Below are positions 44,457 to 53,616 of a stretch of DNA of 64,000 bases, one piece after another. The DNA is from Planobacterium oryzisoli (GTDB lineage: Bacteria > Bacteroidota > Bacteroidia > Flavobacteriales > Weeksellaceae). A program made the translations under genes and the position numbers. The notes below the pieces were generated by a model. That model worked only from the letters and a program-made list of their open reading frames with translations, did not search any database and had not been told where the DNA came from. Every line of letters starts with the position of its first letter. Position 1 is the stretch's first letter. The stretch is taken from the NCBI RefSeq assembly GCF_015354315.1, contig NZ_JADKYY010000006.1, positions 99,071 through 163,070 of the forward strand, given 5' to 3'.

Positions 44457-45005
44457 TTAGCTAGAAGGGATGTAGGATTGAAGAAATTCACGCACTTTTT
44501 CCTTGCTGTATCCCTTTCCTTCCTCCAGAACACTGCTTTCTTGTACACCCTTAAGGCTCCCGTCTGAATTGAGAATAATAAATACCGGATATCCGTATTT
44601 CACGCCGGGATTTCCGTAGGATGCAAATACCTCTGCATTTTTATTCTTTGGGGAATAGTTCAGGTGGTAATAAAGAAAGTTGGAGTCCACTATATTTTTA
44701 AGTTCCGTACTGCTGAACAGAAATTGATTGAAGCGCAAACACCAGATGCACCAATTGCCGCCAGCCTGCAAAATTATTCTTTTGTTTTCCTTCTGCGCCT
44801 GAAGAACTAACTGCTCGATTCGTTTTTTAGCATCCTCAGACTCATTATAGGGCTTCTCAAGGACTGATTTTTCTTTTTCCTGTTGCTCTTGTGCATTAAG
44901 TTCCGTTGCGGCAGCAGTACTGCCGCCGTTTGTCGAAACGGAATTTTGACTGTAGATAGCACCACTTACTAAAACAAACAGTAATACTTGTAATGACTTC
45001 TTCAT
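44457..45005 (-). CDS. Secreted thioredoxin-fold protein
   Basis: A 182-residue exported protein. The signal peptide ends near AIYSQ (20). A linker rich in Ala, Glu and Gln (about 24-56) precedes a thioredoxin-like domain with the redox pair C86-x2-C89 in NWCIWC, and VKYGYPVFIILNSDG supplies the cis-proline segment. The Trp-Cys-x-x-Cys variant is as in DUF255/thioredoxin_7-type proteins. It probably reduces or isomerises disulfides in the periplasm. It converges on the ALDH gene with a 7-base gap and has a divergent promoter at 45026-45033. Confidence 0.88.
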   Translation of the reverse strand: MKKSLQVLLFVLVSGAIYSQNSVSTNGGSTAAATELNAQEQQEKEKSVLEKPYNESEDAKKRIEQLVLQAQKENKRIILQAGGNWCIWCLRFNQFLFSSTELKNIVDSNFLYYHLNYSPKNKNAEVFASYGNPGVKYGYPVFIILNSDGSLKGVQESSVLEEGKGYSKEKVREFLQSYIPSS

Positions 45006-45025
45006 TGTTTATATCTATTAGTAGC

Positions 45026-45033
45026 CAAAAATA
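45026..45033 (-). promoter_or_regulatory. TAnnTTTG promoter -7 element of the thioredoxin-fold gene
   Basis: TATTTTTG on the minus strand, 20 bases before ATG 45005. Confidence 0.65.
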
Positions 45034-45074
45034 CGCAAAATCATAGAAAGCGCGTGCTCTTGACTATAAATGCG

Positions 45075-45082
45075 TAAATTTG
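45075..45082 (+). promoter_or_regulatory. TAnnTTTG promoter -7 element of the LpxL-like gene
   Basis: TAAATTTG lies 9 bases before ATG 45092. Its final TTG is the false start of the longer frame. Confidence 0.65.
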
Positions 45083-45091
45083 CCACTACCA

Positions 45092-45964
45092 ATGAAAGTT
45101 GTTGCCTTTTTCATCACCGCAATTTCCCGACTTCCTCTCAGTGTTCTCTACCTGTGTTCGGATATCTTGTTTCTGGTGAATTATTATCTTATTGGATACC
45201 GTCGCAAGGTTGTCCGAAGTAATTTAACAGCCGCGTTCCCAACCAAGACAAAATCAGAGATCCAAGATCTGGAGAAAGAGTTCTTTAGGAATTTCTCCGA
45301 TTACCTAGTAGAAACCATAAAATCATTCACTATTTCTAAGGAAGAACTGAATGTACGCATGCAACATCTTAACCGACATCATTTCGATGAGGCCAAAAAA
45401 GAGGGAAAGAATGTTATCATTCTTGCTGGCCATGTATTTAACTGGGAATGGGTCAGTGCACTCGGGCTATTAATTAATCAGGAGCACAGCTATCCAGTAT
45501 ACCGACGGGTTAAAAATAGTTTTTGGAACACTCAGGTAGTAAAGATGCGTAACCGTTTTGCCAATCAATCGGTAGAGGCACAGGACGTTGTTCGGCATAT
45601 TCTGAGTAATCCCAACGATGGCAATTCCATCTATATGTTTGTTGCCGACCAGTCGCCACATTTTACCCAGGTGATTTCAGGCCTCACATTTTTGAATCAG
45701 CCTACCCCTGTCTTTATGGGTTACGATAAGCTTGCCAGTAGGATGGATTTAGCCTTCATCTATTGCGATATGAAGAAGGTCAAGAGAGGATTTTACCAGG
45801 TCAATTATACCAGGATTGAACCAGAGCAGACGCGTTTTGTACCTGGTGAGATTGTCGTGAAGTTTCACCAATTACTACAGCATACCATAACGCAGCGCCC
45901 GGCCAATTACTTATGGTCACACCGGCGTTGGAAATATTCAGCGCACATAAAAACAATGCTATGA
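45092..45964 (+). CDS. LpxL/HtrB-type lipid A acyltransferase
   Basis: A 290-residue lysophospholipid acyltransferase-superfamily protein. It has one N-terminal membrane helix (about 5-30), the catalytic H-x4-E in AGHVFNWEW, and a second conserved block FVADQSPH near 186. It probably adds a late acyl chain to Kdo-lipid A (or a related envelope lipid), inner-membrane side; KdsB at 8.9 kb supplies the Kdo donor. The start is ATG 45092, since TTG 45080 is part of the promoter. Its stop overlaps the next ATG as ATGA, so it is translationally coupled to a glycosyltransferase. Confidence 0.9.
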   Translation: MKVVAFFITAISRLPLSVLYLCSDILFLVNYYLIGYRRKVVRSNLTAAFPTKTKSEIQDLEKEFFRNFSDYLVETIKSFTISKEELNVRMQHLNRHHFDEAKKEGKNVIILAGHVFNWEWVSALGLLINQEHSYPVYRRVKNSFWNTQVVKMRNRFANQSVEAQDVVRHILSNPNDGNSIYMFVADQSPHFTQVISGLTFLNQPTPVFMGYDKLASRMDLAFIYCDMKKVKRGFYQVNYTRIEPEQTRFVPGEIVVKFHQLLQHTITQRPANYLWSHRRWKYSAHIKTML

Positions 45965-46974
45965 TTGGCACCTCCTCCCACCCCCTTACTCTAGCGGTAG
46001 TTATCTTAAATTATAATGGAAGGAATTTTCTGGAAAAGTTCCTCCCTGCCGTACTGAAGTACAGTCCAAAAGACTCTGTAGTTGTGGTGGATAACGCAAG
46101 CACCGATTCGTCGGTTGCCTTTTTGCATGAATCTTTCCCCGACATTAGAATCGTTCAGAATAAATCCAATAAAGGCTTTGCAGCAGGTTATAACGAAGGT
46201 CTTGCGTGTATCTCAGCAGATGTGTACTGTCTTTTAAATTCGGATGTTGAGGTTACACCACACTGGACAGTTGCTCCATTACAGGCACTAGAGAATGATG
46301 CGCAAATTGCAGCAGTGCAGCCTAAGATTCGTTCCTACCATGATAAGGACTACTTCGAATTCGCGGGCGCAGCAGGGGGACTTTTAGACCACTTAGGGTA
46401 TCCCTATTGTAGAGGACGCATATTTGACCAGCTGGAGAAAGATCGAGGACAGTACAATCACAGGGCTGAAATTTTTTGGGCAAGCGGTTGTGCGATGTTT
46501 ATACGAAGTAAGGATTTTTGGAACGTAGGAGGCTTTGATGAACGTTTCTTTGCACATCAAGAAGAAATTGATTTGTGCTGGAGATTACGTCACAACAATC
46601 GACTAGTCATGTATGTGCCAGAATCAATGGTATTTCATGTGGGTGGAGGTACATTAAATAAGCAGAGTCCTTTCAAGACCTATCTCAACTTTAGAAATAA
46701 CCTTACCATGCTGGTAAAGAACCTTCCCAGTAACAAGGTGCTTCCTATAGTATTTATGCGTTTGTTGTTAGACGGGCTAGCTGCAGTTTATATGGGTTTC
46801 AAGGACGGACCTGCCCATTTTCTGGCAGTGCTACGCGCCCATTTTTCCTTTTATCGAATGCTTCCCAAAACACTCAAATTACGTCCTACGTCTGCCTCAA
46901 AAGATTATTTTCAGCGTAAATGGGTAGTAAAAGAAATTCTTGCGTCTCGTTCACGAAGAAGACCAAGGAAATAA
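45961..46974 (+). CDS. Family-2 glycosyltransferase (rhamnosyltransferase-like)
   Basis: A 337-residue GT2 protein. The GT-A core has LAVVILNYNGRNFLEKF (near 11-27), DNASTDSS near 45-52, the metal-binding SDVEV near 97, and a WRLRHNN region following DERFFAHQEEID. Such enzymes, related to WbbL/RfbF, add rhamnose or similar sugars to envelope glycans. A C-terminal amphipathic or membrane-near region (about 240-320) follows. ATG 45961 is coupled to the acyltransferase stop; the longer frame from 45913 is rejected. The acceptor is unknown. Confidence 0.9.
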   Translation: MIGTSSHPLTLAVVILNYNGRNFLEKFLPAVLKYSPKDSVVVVDNASTDSSVAFLHESFPDIRIVQNKSNKGFAAGYNEGLACISADVYCLLNSDVEVTPHWTVAPLQALENDAQIAAVQPKIRSYHDKDYFEFAGAAGGLLDHLGYPYCRGRIFDQLEKDRGQYNHRAEIFWASGCAMFIRSKDFWNVGGFDERFFAHQEEIDLCWRLRHNNRLVMYVPESMVFHVGGGTLNKQSPFKTYLNFRNNLTMLVKNLPSNKVLPIVFMRLLLDGLAAVYMGFKDGPAHFLAVLRAHFSFYRMLPKTLKLRPTSASKDYFQRKWVVKEILASRSRRRPRK

Positions 46975-46986
46975 CACTCTATTTAT

Positions 46987-46994
46987 TATCTTTG
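46987..46994 (+). promoter_or_regulatory. TAnnTTTG promoter -7 element of the CNNM/CorC gene
   Basis: TATCTTTG lies just after the glycosyltransferase stop and 59 bases before ATG 47053. Confidence 0.6.
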
Positions 46995-47052
46995 AAAGCA
47001 ATCCTATTGCTTAATGGAATTGCGCCCTTTATGCACTATTACTTTTAATCTT

Positions 47053-48327
47053 ATGGAAATACTTATAATTATAGCTCTTGTACTACTCAACGGCATTTTT
47101 GCTATGTCGGAAATGGCTCTAGTTTCTTCCCGTAAATTCAAACTAGAGAATATGGGTAAAAAAGGGAGCGCGGGAGCAAAGAAAGCTCTTGAACTCTCAG
47201 AGCATCCTACCAAGTTTCTTTCGACTGTTCAGATTGGCATAACCCTAATTGGAATATTGCTTGGGGTATATTCTGGCGAGAACCTAACGAGTGATTTCCA
47301 AACCTTTCTAGAGGGATTTGATCTTATTAAACCTTACGCACCAGCATTATCTACCGCCGGAATCGTAATATTTATCACCTACCTTTCCATAGTCCTGGGT
47401 GAGCTTCTGCCCAAAAGGATTGGCATAAGTTTTCCGGAAAGTATTATAACAGTGTTATCCAAACCTATGGATATTCTCTCCAAGATAACTTCTCCTTTTG
47501 TATGGTTGCTTACCTCTACCAATAATTTACTCTTGAAGTTGATGGGACTCTCAGGAAGGTCAGAGAGCATCATATCGGAAGAAGAAATAAAATCCATTGT
47601 TAAGGAGAGTGCTCAGGAGGGTGCCATTGACCATATAGAGCAAAACATTGTTGAAAGGGTCTTTGAACTGGGTGATAGAAAAATAAACACACTCCTTACC
47701 CACCGTACCGATATGGCTTTTTTTGACGCAAGCGACTCGTTGGAAAAAATAATTGAAACTATCCGAACGGATAAACACGAGGCATATCCTGTTACAATTA
47801 AAAACAATTTAGACCACATCCAAGGCATCGTACTTTTAAAGGATCTTTTCCCTTTGGATGAAAGTAAATCGTTCCGACTAGAAGAGTATATACGACAGCC
47901 TGTGTTTTTAAATGAGAACTACTTCGCCTACAGAGCTCTTGAAATCTTTAAGAAAGAAAAAAACCACATCGGTATTGTCATTGACGAATACGGTAATACG
48001 GTCGGAATGGTCACGATGGATGATGTCTTGGACGCGATTGTGGGGGATACTGTGAGCCAGGATAACTTTGACTACCGCATTACCCAAAGGGCTGAAAATT
48101 CATGGTTAGCGGACGGACAGTATCCCATTGTCGAATTCGTCCGCTATTTTGATTTGGACTATGAATTTGAGAACAGGGAGAATTACACTACGTTGGTGGG
48201 ACTCTTTATCTCGCATCTGAATCGTGTCCCTGAGGTAGGCGATAAGATTAAAATTGAGAATTTCGAGCTGGAAATCATCGATAAGGACGGTCAGCGGGTG
48301 GACAAGATATTAATCACAGCACTCTAA
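47053..48327 (+). CDS. CNNM/CorC-family (hemolysin-like, UPF0053) membrane protein
   Basis: A 424-residue protein. An N-terminal DUF21 membrane domain (about 1-190, four hydrophobic segments), two CBS domains (about 205-330) and a C-terminal CorC_HlyC domain (about 345-420, with YPIVEFVRYFDLDYEFENRENYTTLVG) are visible in order. The family includes Mg2+ exporters (CorC/CNNM); 'hemolysin' in older names is misleading. An alternative ATG at 47014 adds 13 residues and follows the promoter too, so the start is not certain. The last 13 codons are close to the exonuclease gene, 5 bases later. Confidence 0.88.
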   Translation: MEILIIIALVLLNGIFAMSEMALVSSRKFKLENMGKKGSAGAKKALELSEHPTKFLSTVQIGITLIGILLGVYSGENLTSDFQTFLEGFDLIKPYAPALSTAGIVIFITYLSIVLGELLPKRIGISFPESIITVLSKPMDILSKITSPFVWLLTSTNNLLLKLMGLSGRSESIISEEEIKSIVKESAQEGAIDHIEQNIVERVFELGDRKINTLLTHRTDMAFFDASDSLEKIIETIRTDKHEAYPVTIKNNLDHIQGIVLLKDLFPLDESKSFRLEEYIRQPVFLNENYFAYRALEIFKKEKNHIGIVIDEYGNTVGMVTMDDVLDAIVGDTVSQDNFDYRITQRAENSWLADGQYPIVEFVRYFDLDYEFENRENYTTLVGLFISHLNRVPEVGDKIKIENFELEIIDKDGQRVDKILITAL

Positions 48328-48332
48328 TCGGT

Positions 48333-48890
48333 ATGGTGGATTTTTGCGCCATTGACTTCGAAACTGCTACCCATGAACCGAATTCTGCGTGTGAGTTGGG
48401 GATCTGTATTGTGGAAAACGGCACAATCACACGCTCTAAGTCTTGGCTTATTAAACCTCCCAGCTTCCCTTATTTTAATCCCCGTATGGTGGAGGTCCAT
48501 GGAATCACTCCTAATGATGTGCAACATGCACCCTACTTTGATCAGGTCTGGGAAGAAATAAATTCAGAACTGTATGGACACCTTCTCATCGCCCATAACG
48601 CCTCCTTTGACATGCGTATCCTAAAAGGAACTTTGGAATACTACGGTCTTTTTGCACCAAGAAATTCCTATCTATGTTCAGTAGGACTTTCAAAGAAATC
48701 ATGGAGAGGGATGGCTAGCTATGGACTGAAAAATTTATGCACAGTGCATGGTATTAAATTTAACCACCACAGGGCTGAAGACGACGCATACGCCTGCGCG
48801 CAGGTAGCATTGTTGGCCTTTGAAAGACTCCTGCTAACTTGTAATGAGGAAGTGTACTCATACTGCAAAAATCAAATCAAGAAATTGTAA
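48333..48890 (+). CDS. DEDDh 3'-5' exonuclease (DnaQ-like)
   Basis: A 185-residue exonuclease domain. All five DEDDh residues are visible: D8 and E10 in IDFET, D93 in NASFD, and H146 and D151 in the H-x4-D of HRAEDD. It resembles the DNA polymerase III epsilon proofreading domain and RNase T-type enzymes but lacks an obvious polymerase-binding tail, so it may act as a free nuclease. It follows the CNNM/CorC gene by 5 bases and is probably co-transcribed. It is convergent with apaG, 3 bases away. Confidence 0.9.
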   Translation: MVDFCAIDFETATHEPNSACELGICIVENGTITRSKSWLIKPPSFPYFNPRMVEVHGITPNDVQHAPYFDQVWEEINSELYGHLLIAHNASFDMRILKGTLEYYGLFAPRNSYLCSVGLSKKSWRGMASYGLKNLCTVHGIKFNHHRAEDDAYACAQVALLAFERLLLTCNEEVYSYCKNQIKKL

Positions 48891-48893
48891 GGA

Positions 48894-49280
48894 TTAATTG
48901 GCTAGGACGGCAGTCACCAAATCAAAACGTGGCACTTCAACCTGAAACAATTCACCAGACAATAGATTTTTAAAGGTATAGGAACCACTCATATGACCTA
49001 TGCCGCTACGGAGAACCACATTGGAAAAGTATCCAAAATCTTTAGTAGGAAAAATCTCTGGAGTAAGTCCAATGACTCCGTCTCCCTCAACATGAGAAAA
49101 ACCATATCCTATATCGTACACAAGCCAACTGCGCTTTATCAACTGCACGGGGGCACCTCCTAGGTTTTCTAGAAAAATATTGTAGCGAAAGACATAGCGA
49201 TTATCCGATGGATAACTGTTCTTGATATCGTACGAAGGCACAACAGTGACACGAATATTGGAAGTGATTTTGGATTCCAT
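48894..49280 (-). CDS. apaG: ApaG protein
   Basis: A 128-residue ApaG, a single immunoglobulin-like beta-sandwich domain. It has VTVVPSYDIKNSYPSDNRYVFRYNIFLEN (near 10-38) and the pyrophosphate-binding-like segment VEGDGVIGLTPEIFPTKDFGY, then SGSYTF. ApaG is linked to Co2+ resistance and Mg2+ efflux, with unclear mechanism. ATG 49280 gives the exact standard length; an in-frame upstream codon at 49307 adds 9 residues and is rejected. Confidence 0.93.
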   Translation of the reverse strand: MESKITSNIRVTVVPSYDIKNSYPSDNRYVFRYNIFLENLGGAPVQLIKRSWLVYDIGYGFSHVEGDGVIGLTPEIFPTKDFGYFSNVVLRSGIGHMSGSYTFKNLLSGELFQVEVPRFDLVTAVLAN

Positions 49281-49374
49281 AGCCGGGATTTTAAAAGTCC
49301 TATACAAATATGCTGCCTAAAACTACTTTTTGTTTAATTTAAAGTTAAAAATTATAATTTAATCTTAAAGCAAT

Positions 49375-49406
49375 ATAAAAAATGGGAATGCATTTGCATT
49401 CCCATT
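49375..49406 (-). terminator. Terminator of odhB
   Basis: AATGGGAATGC (49381-49391) pairs perfectly with GCATTCCCATT (49396-49406). On the minus strand, six T follow. Confidence 0.92.
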
Positions 49407-49427
49407 CACCTATGGAGTATTCTATTT

Positions 49428-50669
49428 TTAGAGTTCCAATGCTTTACGCTCATCGCCAGCCATTAGAAATTCTACTGGATTATCAATCGCTTCCTTCACT
49501 GCCACAAGGAAACCAACCGACTCTCTGCCGTCAATGATGCGGTGGTCGTAGGATAATGCCACATACATCATAGGACGAATAACAACCTGACCGTCGACTG
49601 CAACAGGGCGCTGGATTATATTGTGCATACCTAATATAGCGGATTGCGGAGGGTTAATTATTGGAGTGGATAACATAGAGCCAAATACCCCACCATTAGT
49701 AATGGTAAAAGTTCCTCCTGTCATCTCATCTACACTGATATCTCCTTCGCGCACTTTGTCTGCCAATTGCTTTATGCTCGCTTCAACCCCTCTGAAGCTC
49801 ATCGTTTCTGCATTACGAAGCACAGGCACCATAAGACCTTTCGGACCGGACACCGCCACCGAGATATCACAAAATTCGTAATTCACTTTAAAGTCCCCAT
49901 CAATGGAAGCATTTACATCAGGGTACATTTGTAAAGCTCTTGTGACCGCCTTGGTGAAGAAAGACATGAATCCTAGTCCAATTCCGTGCTTTGCACTGAA
50001 TTCTTCCTTGTACTGCTTTCTGATTCTAAATATTTCGGACATGTCCACTTCATTAAAGGTAGTAAGCATGGCCGTCTCGTTCTTTACAGAAACTAAACGA
50101 GAAGCCAGTTTTCTACGTAGCATAGAAAGTTTCGTGGTGCTCATTGCACGGGAGCCATTGGCTGCTGCTGTGGCACCAAACGACGGCTGCGCTTTTACTG
50201 CGTCCTCCTTTGTGATGCGACCGTCACGTCCTGAACCCTTAACTTGGGCAGAGTCGATACCCTTTTCATCCAACACTTTCTTGGCCGCAGGTGAAGGTGA
50301 TCCGGTGGCATAACTCGCAGACTGTGCAGGTTCTTCTTTCTTAACTGCTTCTTGTTTTTCAGCACTAGTCTTTTCTGCGACTGGAGGAGTTACTTTTGCT
50401 TCGCTGGCTGTAGAAGCTGCAGGCTTTTGCGCATCCAAATCAATCAGACACACCACCTGTCCCACCTGCACCACCTCGCCTTCTTCGGCCTTTAGTGTGA
50501 TGACACCGCTTTGCTCAGCGGGTAATTCAAGAGTAGCTTTGTCGGAATCCACCTCTGCAATAGGTTGGTCCTTTTCTACATAGTCTCCGTCTTTCACTAA
50601 CCAGGTTGCGATTTCAACTTCGGTAATAGACTCGCCCGGCGAAGGGACTTTCATTTCTAGAACTGACAT
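49428..50669 (-). CDS. odhB: 2-oxoglutarate dehydrogenase E2 (dihydrolipoyl succinyltransferase)
   Basis: A 413-residue E2. The lipoyl domain (about 1-78) has the lipoylated lysine K44 in [13 protein letters not shown] flexible Ala/Lys/Glu-rich linker is followed by the E1/E3-binding domain (with [12 protein letters not shown] near 145-156) and the acyltransferase core with the catalytic histidine in SYDHRIIDG. It forms the core of the 2-oxoglutarate dehydrogenase complex. It follows sucA by 41 bases. The call is secure. Confidence 0.95.
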   Translation of the reverse strand: MSVLEMKVPSPGESITEVEIATWLVKDGDYVEKDQPIAEVDSDKATLELPAEQSGVITLKAEEGEVVQVGQVVCLIDLDAQKPAASTASEAKVTPPVAEKTSAEKQEAVKKEEPAQSASYATGSPSPAAKKVLDEKGIDSAQVKGSGRDGRITKEDAVKAQPSFGATAAANGSRAMSTTKLSMLRRKLASRLVSVKNETAMLTTFNEVDMSEIFRIRKQYKEEFSAKHGIGLGFMSFFTKAVTRALQMYPDVNASIDGDFKVNYEFCDISVAVSGPKGLMVPVLRNAETMSFRGVEASIKQLADKVREGDISVDEMTGGTFTITNGGVFGSMLSTPIINPPQSAILGMHNIIQRPVAVDGQVVIRPMMYVALSYDHRIIDGRESVGFLVAVKEAIDNPVEFLMAGDERKALEL

Positions 50670-50710
50670 ATAATATTCTTTAATTTACAGGTTGATTATA
50701 ATTTAACTAA

Positions 50711-53503
50711 TTACGCCGTGACTGGTCTGGATTCAGGTTCGTCATTGCAGTCGAAAACGCGGTTTATTACAGCCGTTTGGTTTCTTTCAAACATCTTATG
50801 GCTTCCAGGAGCCGGAGATCCACTAGGTACCGGTGCTATAACCTCAATCCCTTCATGGCGGAAAGTACGCAGTATGTACGTCCATGCACCCATATTTTCC
50901 GGTTCTTCCTGAACCCAAAGAAGCTGGGACCGGTTAGTATACTTAGTAAGAATATGATCCATGGTATCTTGCTGTATTGGATACAGTTGTTCAAGTCGCA
51001 CCAAGGCTACATCTTCACATCCAAGCAGTTCCTTTTTAGCAAGTAGTTCATAGTAGATTTTTCCGGAACAAAGCACCAGTTTCTCAACTTTGGAAGGATC
51101 GGCGCTTGCATCATCTATAATTGGTTGGAACGTACCTTCTGCCAAATCTTCCAGGGTTGAAATGACTTTCGGATGACGTAAAAGGGACTTAGGTGACATT
51201 ACAATCAAAGGTTTACGGAAACCAAATTTGAGTTGCCTACGTAATATATGGAAAAAGTTCGCCGGAGAAGTGAGATTTGCTATGATCATATTCTCGTTCG
51301 CAGCTAATGTTAAGAAGCGTTCCAATCGTGCAGACGAATGTTCGGCACCCTGTCCTTCAAATCCATGCGGAAGTAGCATTACTAGGCCGTCCTGTATTTT
51401 CCACTTCTCCTCAGCTGCCACAAGGTACTGATCGATAATAATCTGGGCACCATTGACAAAATCACCAAACTGTGCTTCCCAGACCGTGAGAACATTAGGA
51501 GCTGCCATGGCATATCCGTAATCAAACCCTAGAACACCGTACTCGGAGAGGTGCGAATTATAAATATCAAAACGCGAATCACTTACATGACGTAGCGGAA
51601 TGTACTCTTCTTCATTATCCTCCGTCTTGACCACTGCATGGCGGTGGGAGAAAGTTCCACGTTCTACATCTTCACCTGATATTCTTACGCCGCGTCCTTC
51701 CGCAAGGAGGCTGGCATAGGCCAAAAGCTCCCCCATAGCCCAATCCAGAGTGTTGTTGTCCAACATCTTTAGTCGCTGGTCGAAAAGTCTTGTGATCTTA
51801 TTAATAAATTTCTTCTCCTTAGGCAGACTCGAAATTGCTTTTCCTAGTTCTAAAAGTTTTTGCTTGTCAAAGGAGGTATCTACCGGATCTTGTAGTACAC
51901 CCCGCTTAGCAAGGGGATAATCTTTCCAATCCTCCTCCATGAAAATATCGAGGGTATTCTTCTCAATTTGTTTGGCTGCATCGAAATCCTCGTCAAGTAA
52001 GGCTTTGAATTCCGTTTCCATTTTCTTCAGAATTTCCTCAGAAACGATATTCTCCTGCATTAATTTTTTCTTATATATCTCCCTAGGGTTAGGATGTTTG
52101 GAAATTGCCTTATAAAGATTCGGTTGAGTAAAACGAGGCTCATCCCCTTCATTATGCCCGTATTTACGATATCCTAGCAAATCAATGTAAACATCCTTGT
52201 GAAATCTTGCTCTGTATTCTGCAGCAAAGCGTATAGCGTGCACTACTGCCTCCACATCATCTGCGTTGACATGCATTACTGGAGAATTAGTGACTTTGGC
52301 AATATCGGTGCAGTATATAGAGGATCTAGCATCAAGATAGTTGGTGGTAAAAGATACCTGATTATTTACCACAATATGCACGCTTCCTCCGGTACGGTAA
52401 CCTTCTAGGCTCATCATCTGCGCCACTTCATAGACAATTCCCTGTCCTGCTATCGCACCGTCGCCGTGAATAACAATAGGAAGCACTTTGGAATAATCAC
52501 CACTATATCGGTTATCGATTTTTGCCCGGCAGATCCCCATCACCAGAGACGCTACGGTTTCCAGATGCGACGGATTGGGTGTAAGGTTGATAGCTACTTT
52601 TTCACCACTGGCCATAGTCACTTTCTTAGAGGAGCCCAAATGGTATTTTACATCGCCAGAAAACACATCTTCCTCAAACTCTTTCCCCTCAAACTCAGAG
52701 AATATCTGCTTGTAAGATTTGCCAAATATATTGGTAAGGACATTAAGTCTTCCTCTATGGGCCATACCAAGTACTACTTCATCTACGCCAAGTTGCGACG
52801 AACGGGTAATTAATTGGTCAAGTGCCGGGATAAGAGATTCTCCTCCTTCCAGTGAGAACCTTTTCTGTCCTACAAACTTTGTATGCAGGTAATTTTCAAA
52901 TGCAACAGCCTGATTTAGCTTGTGCAGTATTTCTGTCTTTTCTTCTGAAGAAAGCTTAGCCTGATTTTCATTAACCTGTAGCCACTCACGAATAAATTCT
53001 TTTTCCTCCACGCTCTCCATGTGCATATATTCCACACCAATGGAATCGCAATAAATACTTTGAAGATGTGTGATTATTTGCTCCAGTGTAGCAGGACCAG
53101 GCATACCGGTCTCAGTAGCACACGAAAAAGTAACTTTAAGATCCGATTGGGATAAGCCAAAATTCTCTACTGCTAAAGTAGGTTCATAGAGTCTACGCTC
53201 ACGCACTGGGTTGGTCTTTGTGAACAAATGGCCACGAGTACGGTACGCATGTATGAGATCTAAAACTTTAAATTCTTTCTTAATATCCTCTGGAATTTCA
53301 CCAGTGTACGATTTTTCATCCGCTTTAGGCGCCACTAAGGCGCCAGAATTCTCTGAGTCTCCATAATTTTCTAATGCAAAATCAAATCCCTGAAAAAAAG
53401 CCTTCCATGAAGGTTCAAGGGAATCGGGATATTTCAGATACTTCTGATAAAGATCCTCAATAAGCTGAGAATGGGCTGCGTTCAAAAATGAAAATCGATC
53501 CAT
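50711..53503 (-). CDS. sucA: 2-oxoglutarate dehydrogenase E1
   Basis: A 930-residue E1 of the TCA cycle. The N-terminal OdhB-interacting helix, a HRGRLNVL segment (near 246-253), GDGAIAGQGIVYE, with the TPP-binding GDG, and the C-terminal EAQFGDFVNGAQIIIDQY and HGFEGQGAEHSSARLERFL are all characteristic. It decarboxylates 2-oxoglutarate and passes the succinyl group to OdhB. It is immediately upstream of odhB. Confidence 0.97.
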   Translation of the reverse strand: MDRFSFLNAAHSQLIEDLYQKYLKYPDSLEPSWKAFFQGFDFALENYGDSENSGALVAPKADEKSYTGEIPEDIKKEFKVLDLIHAYRTRGHLFTKTNPVRERRLYEPTLAVENFGLSQSDLKVTFSCATETGMPGPATLEQIITHLQSIYCDSIGVEYMHMESVEEKEFIREWLQVNENQAKLSSEEKTEILHKLNQAVAFENYLHTKFVGQKRFSLEGGESLIPALDQLITRSSQLGVDEVVLGMAHRGRLNVLTNIFGKSYKQIFSEFEGKEFEEDVFSGDVKYHLGSSKKVTMASGEKVAINLTPNPSHLETVASLVMGICRAKIDNRYSGDYSKVLPIVIHGDGAIAGQGIVYEVAQMMSLEGYRTGGSVHIVVNNQVSFTTNYLDARSSIYCTDIAKVTNSPVMHVNADDVEAVVHAIRFAAEYRARFHKDVYIDLLGYRKYGHNEGDEPRFTQPNLYKAISKHPNPREIYKKKLMQENIVSEEILKKMETEFKALLDEDFDAAKQIEKNTLDIFMEEDWKDYPLAKRGVLQDPVDTSFDKQKLLELGKAISSLPKEKKFINKITRLFDQRLKMLDNNTLDWAMGELLAYASLLAEGRGVRISGEDVERGTFSHRHAVVKTEDNEEEYIPLRHVSDSRFDIYNSHLSEYGVLGFDYGYAMAAPNVLTVWEAQFGDFVNGAQIIIDQYLVAAEEKWKIQDGLVMLLPHGFEGQGAEHSSARLERFLTLAANENMIIANLTSPANFFHILRRQLKFGFRKPLIVMSPKSLLRHPKVISTLEDLAEGTFQPIIDDASADPSKVEKLVLCSGKIYYELLAKKELLGCEDVALVRLEQLYPIQQDTMDHILTKYTNRSQLLWVQEEPENMGAWTYILRTFRHEGIEVIAPVPSGSPAPGSHKMFERNQTAVINRVFDCNDEPESRPVTA

Positions 53504-53539
53504 TATTTACAATTTCAATTCGATAAAAATGTTAATCCG

Positions 53540-53547
53540 CAAATTTA
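53540..53547 (-). promoter_or_regulatory. TAnnTTTG promoter -7 element of sucA-odhB
   Basis: TAAATTTG on the minus strand, 36 bases before ATG 53503. Confidence 0.65.
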
Positions 53548-53616
53548 CTAAAATTACTTGAGGATATTGAAGGAAAAGCGCTCAAAAAAAGCAATGGTTC
53601 AAATAGGTAGTACCCA

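Noticed and set aside
47014..47052. Upstream ATG for the CNNM/CorC gene
   Set aside because: It is possible, but the 13 extra residues are not hydrophobic while the family normally starts directly with a membrane helix, so ATG 47053 is used.
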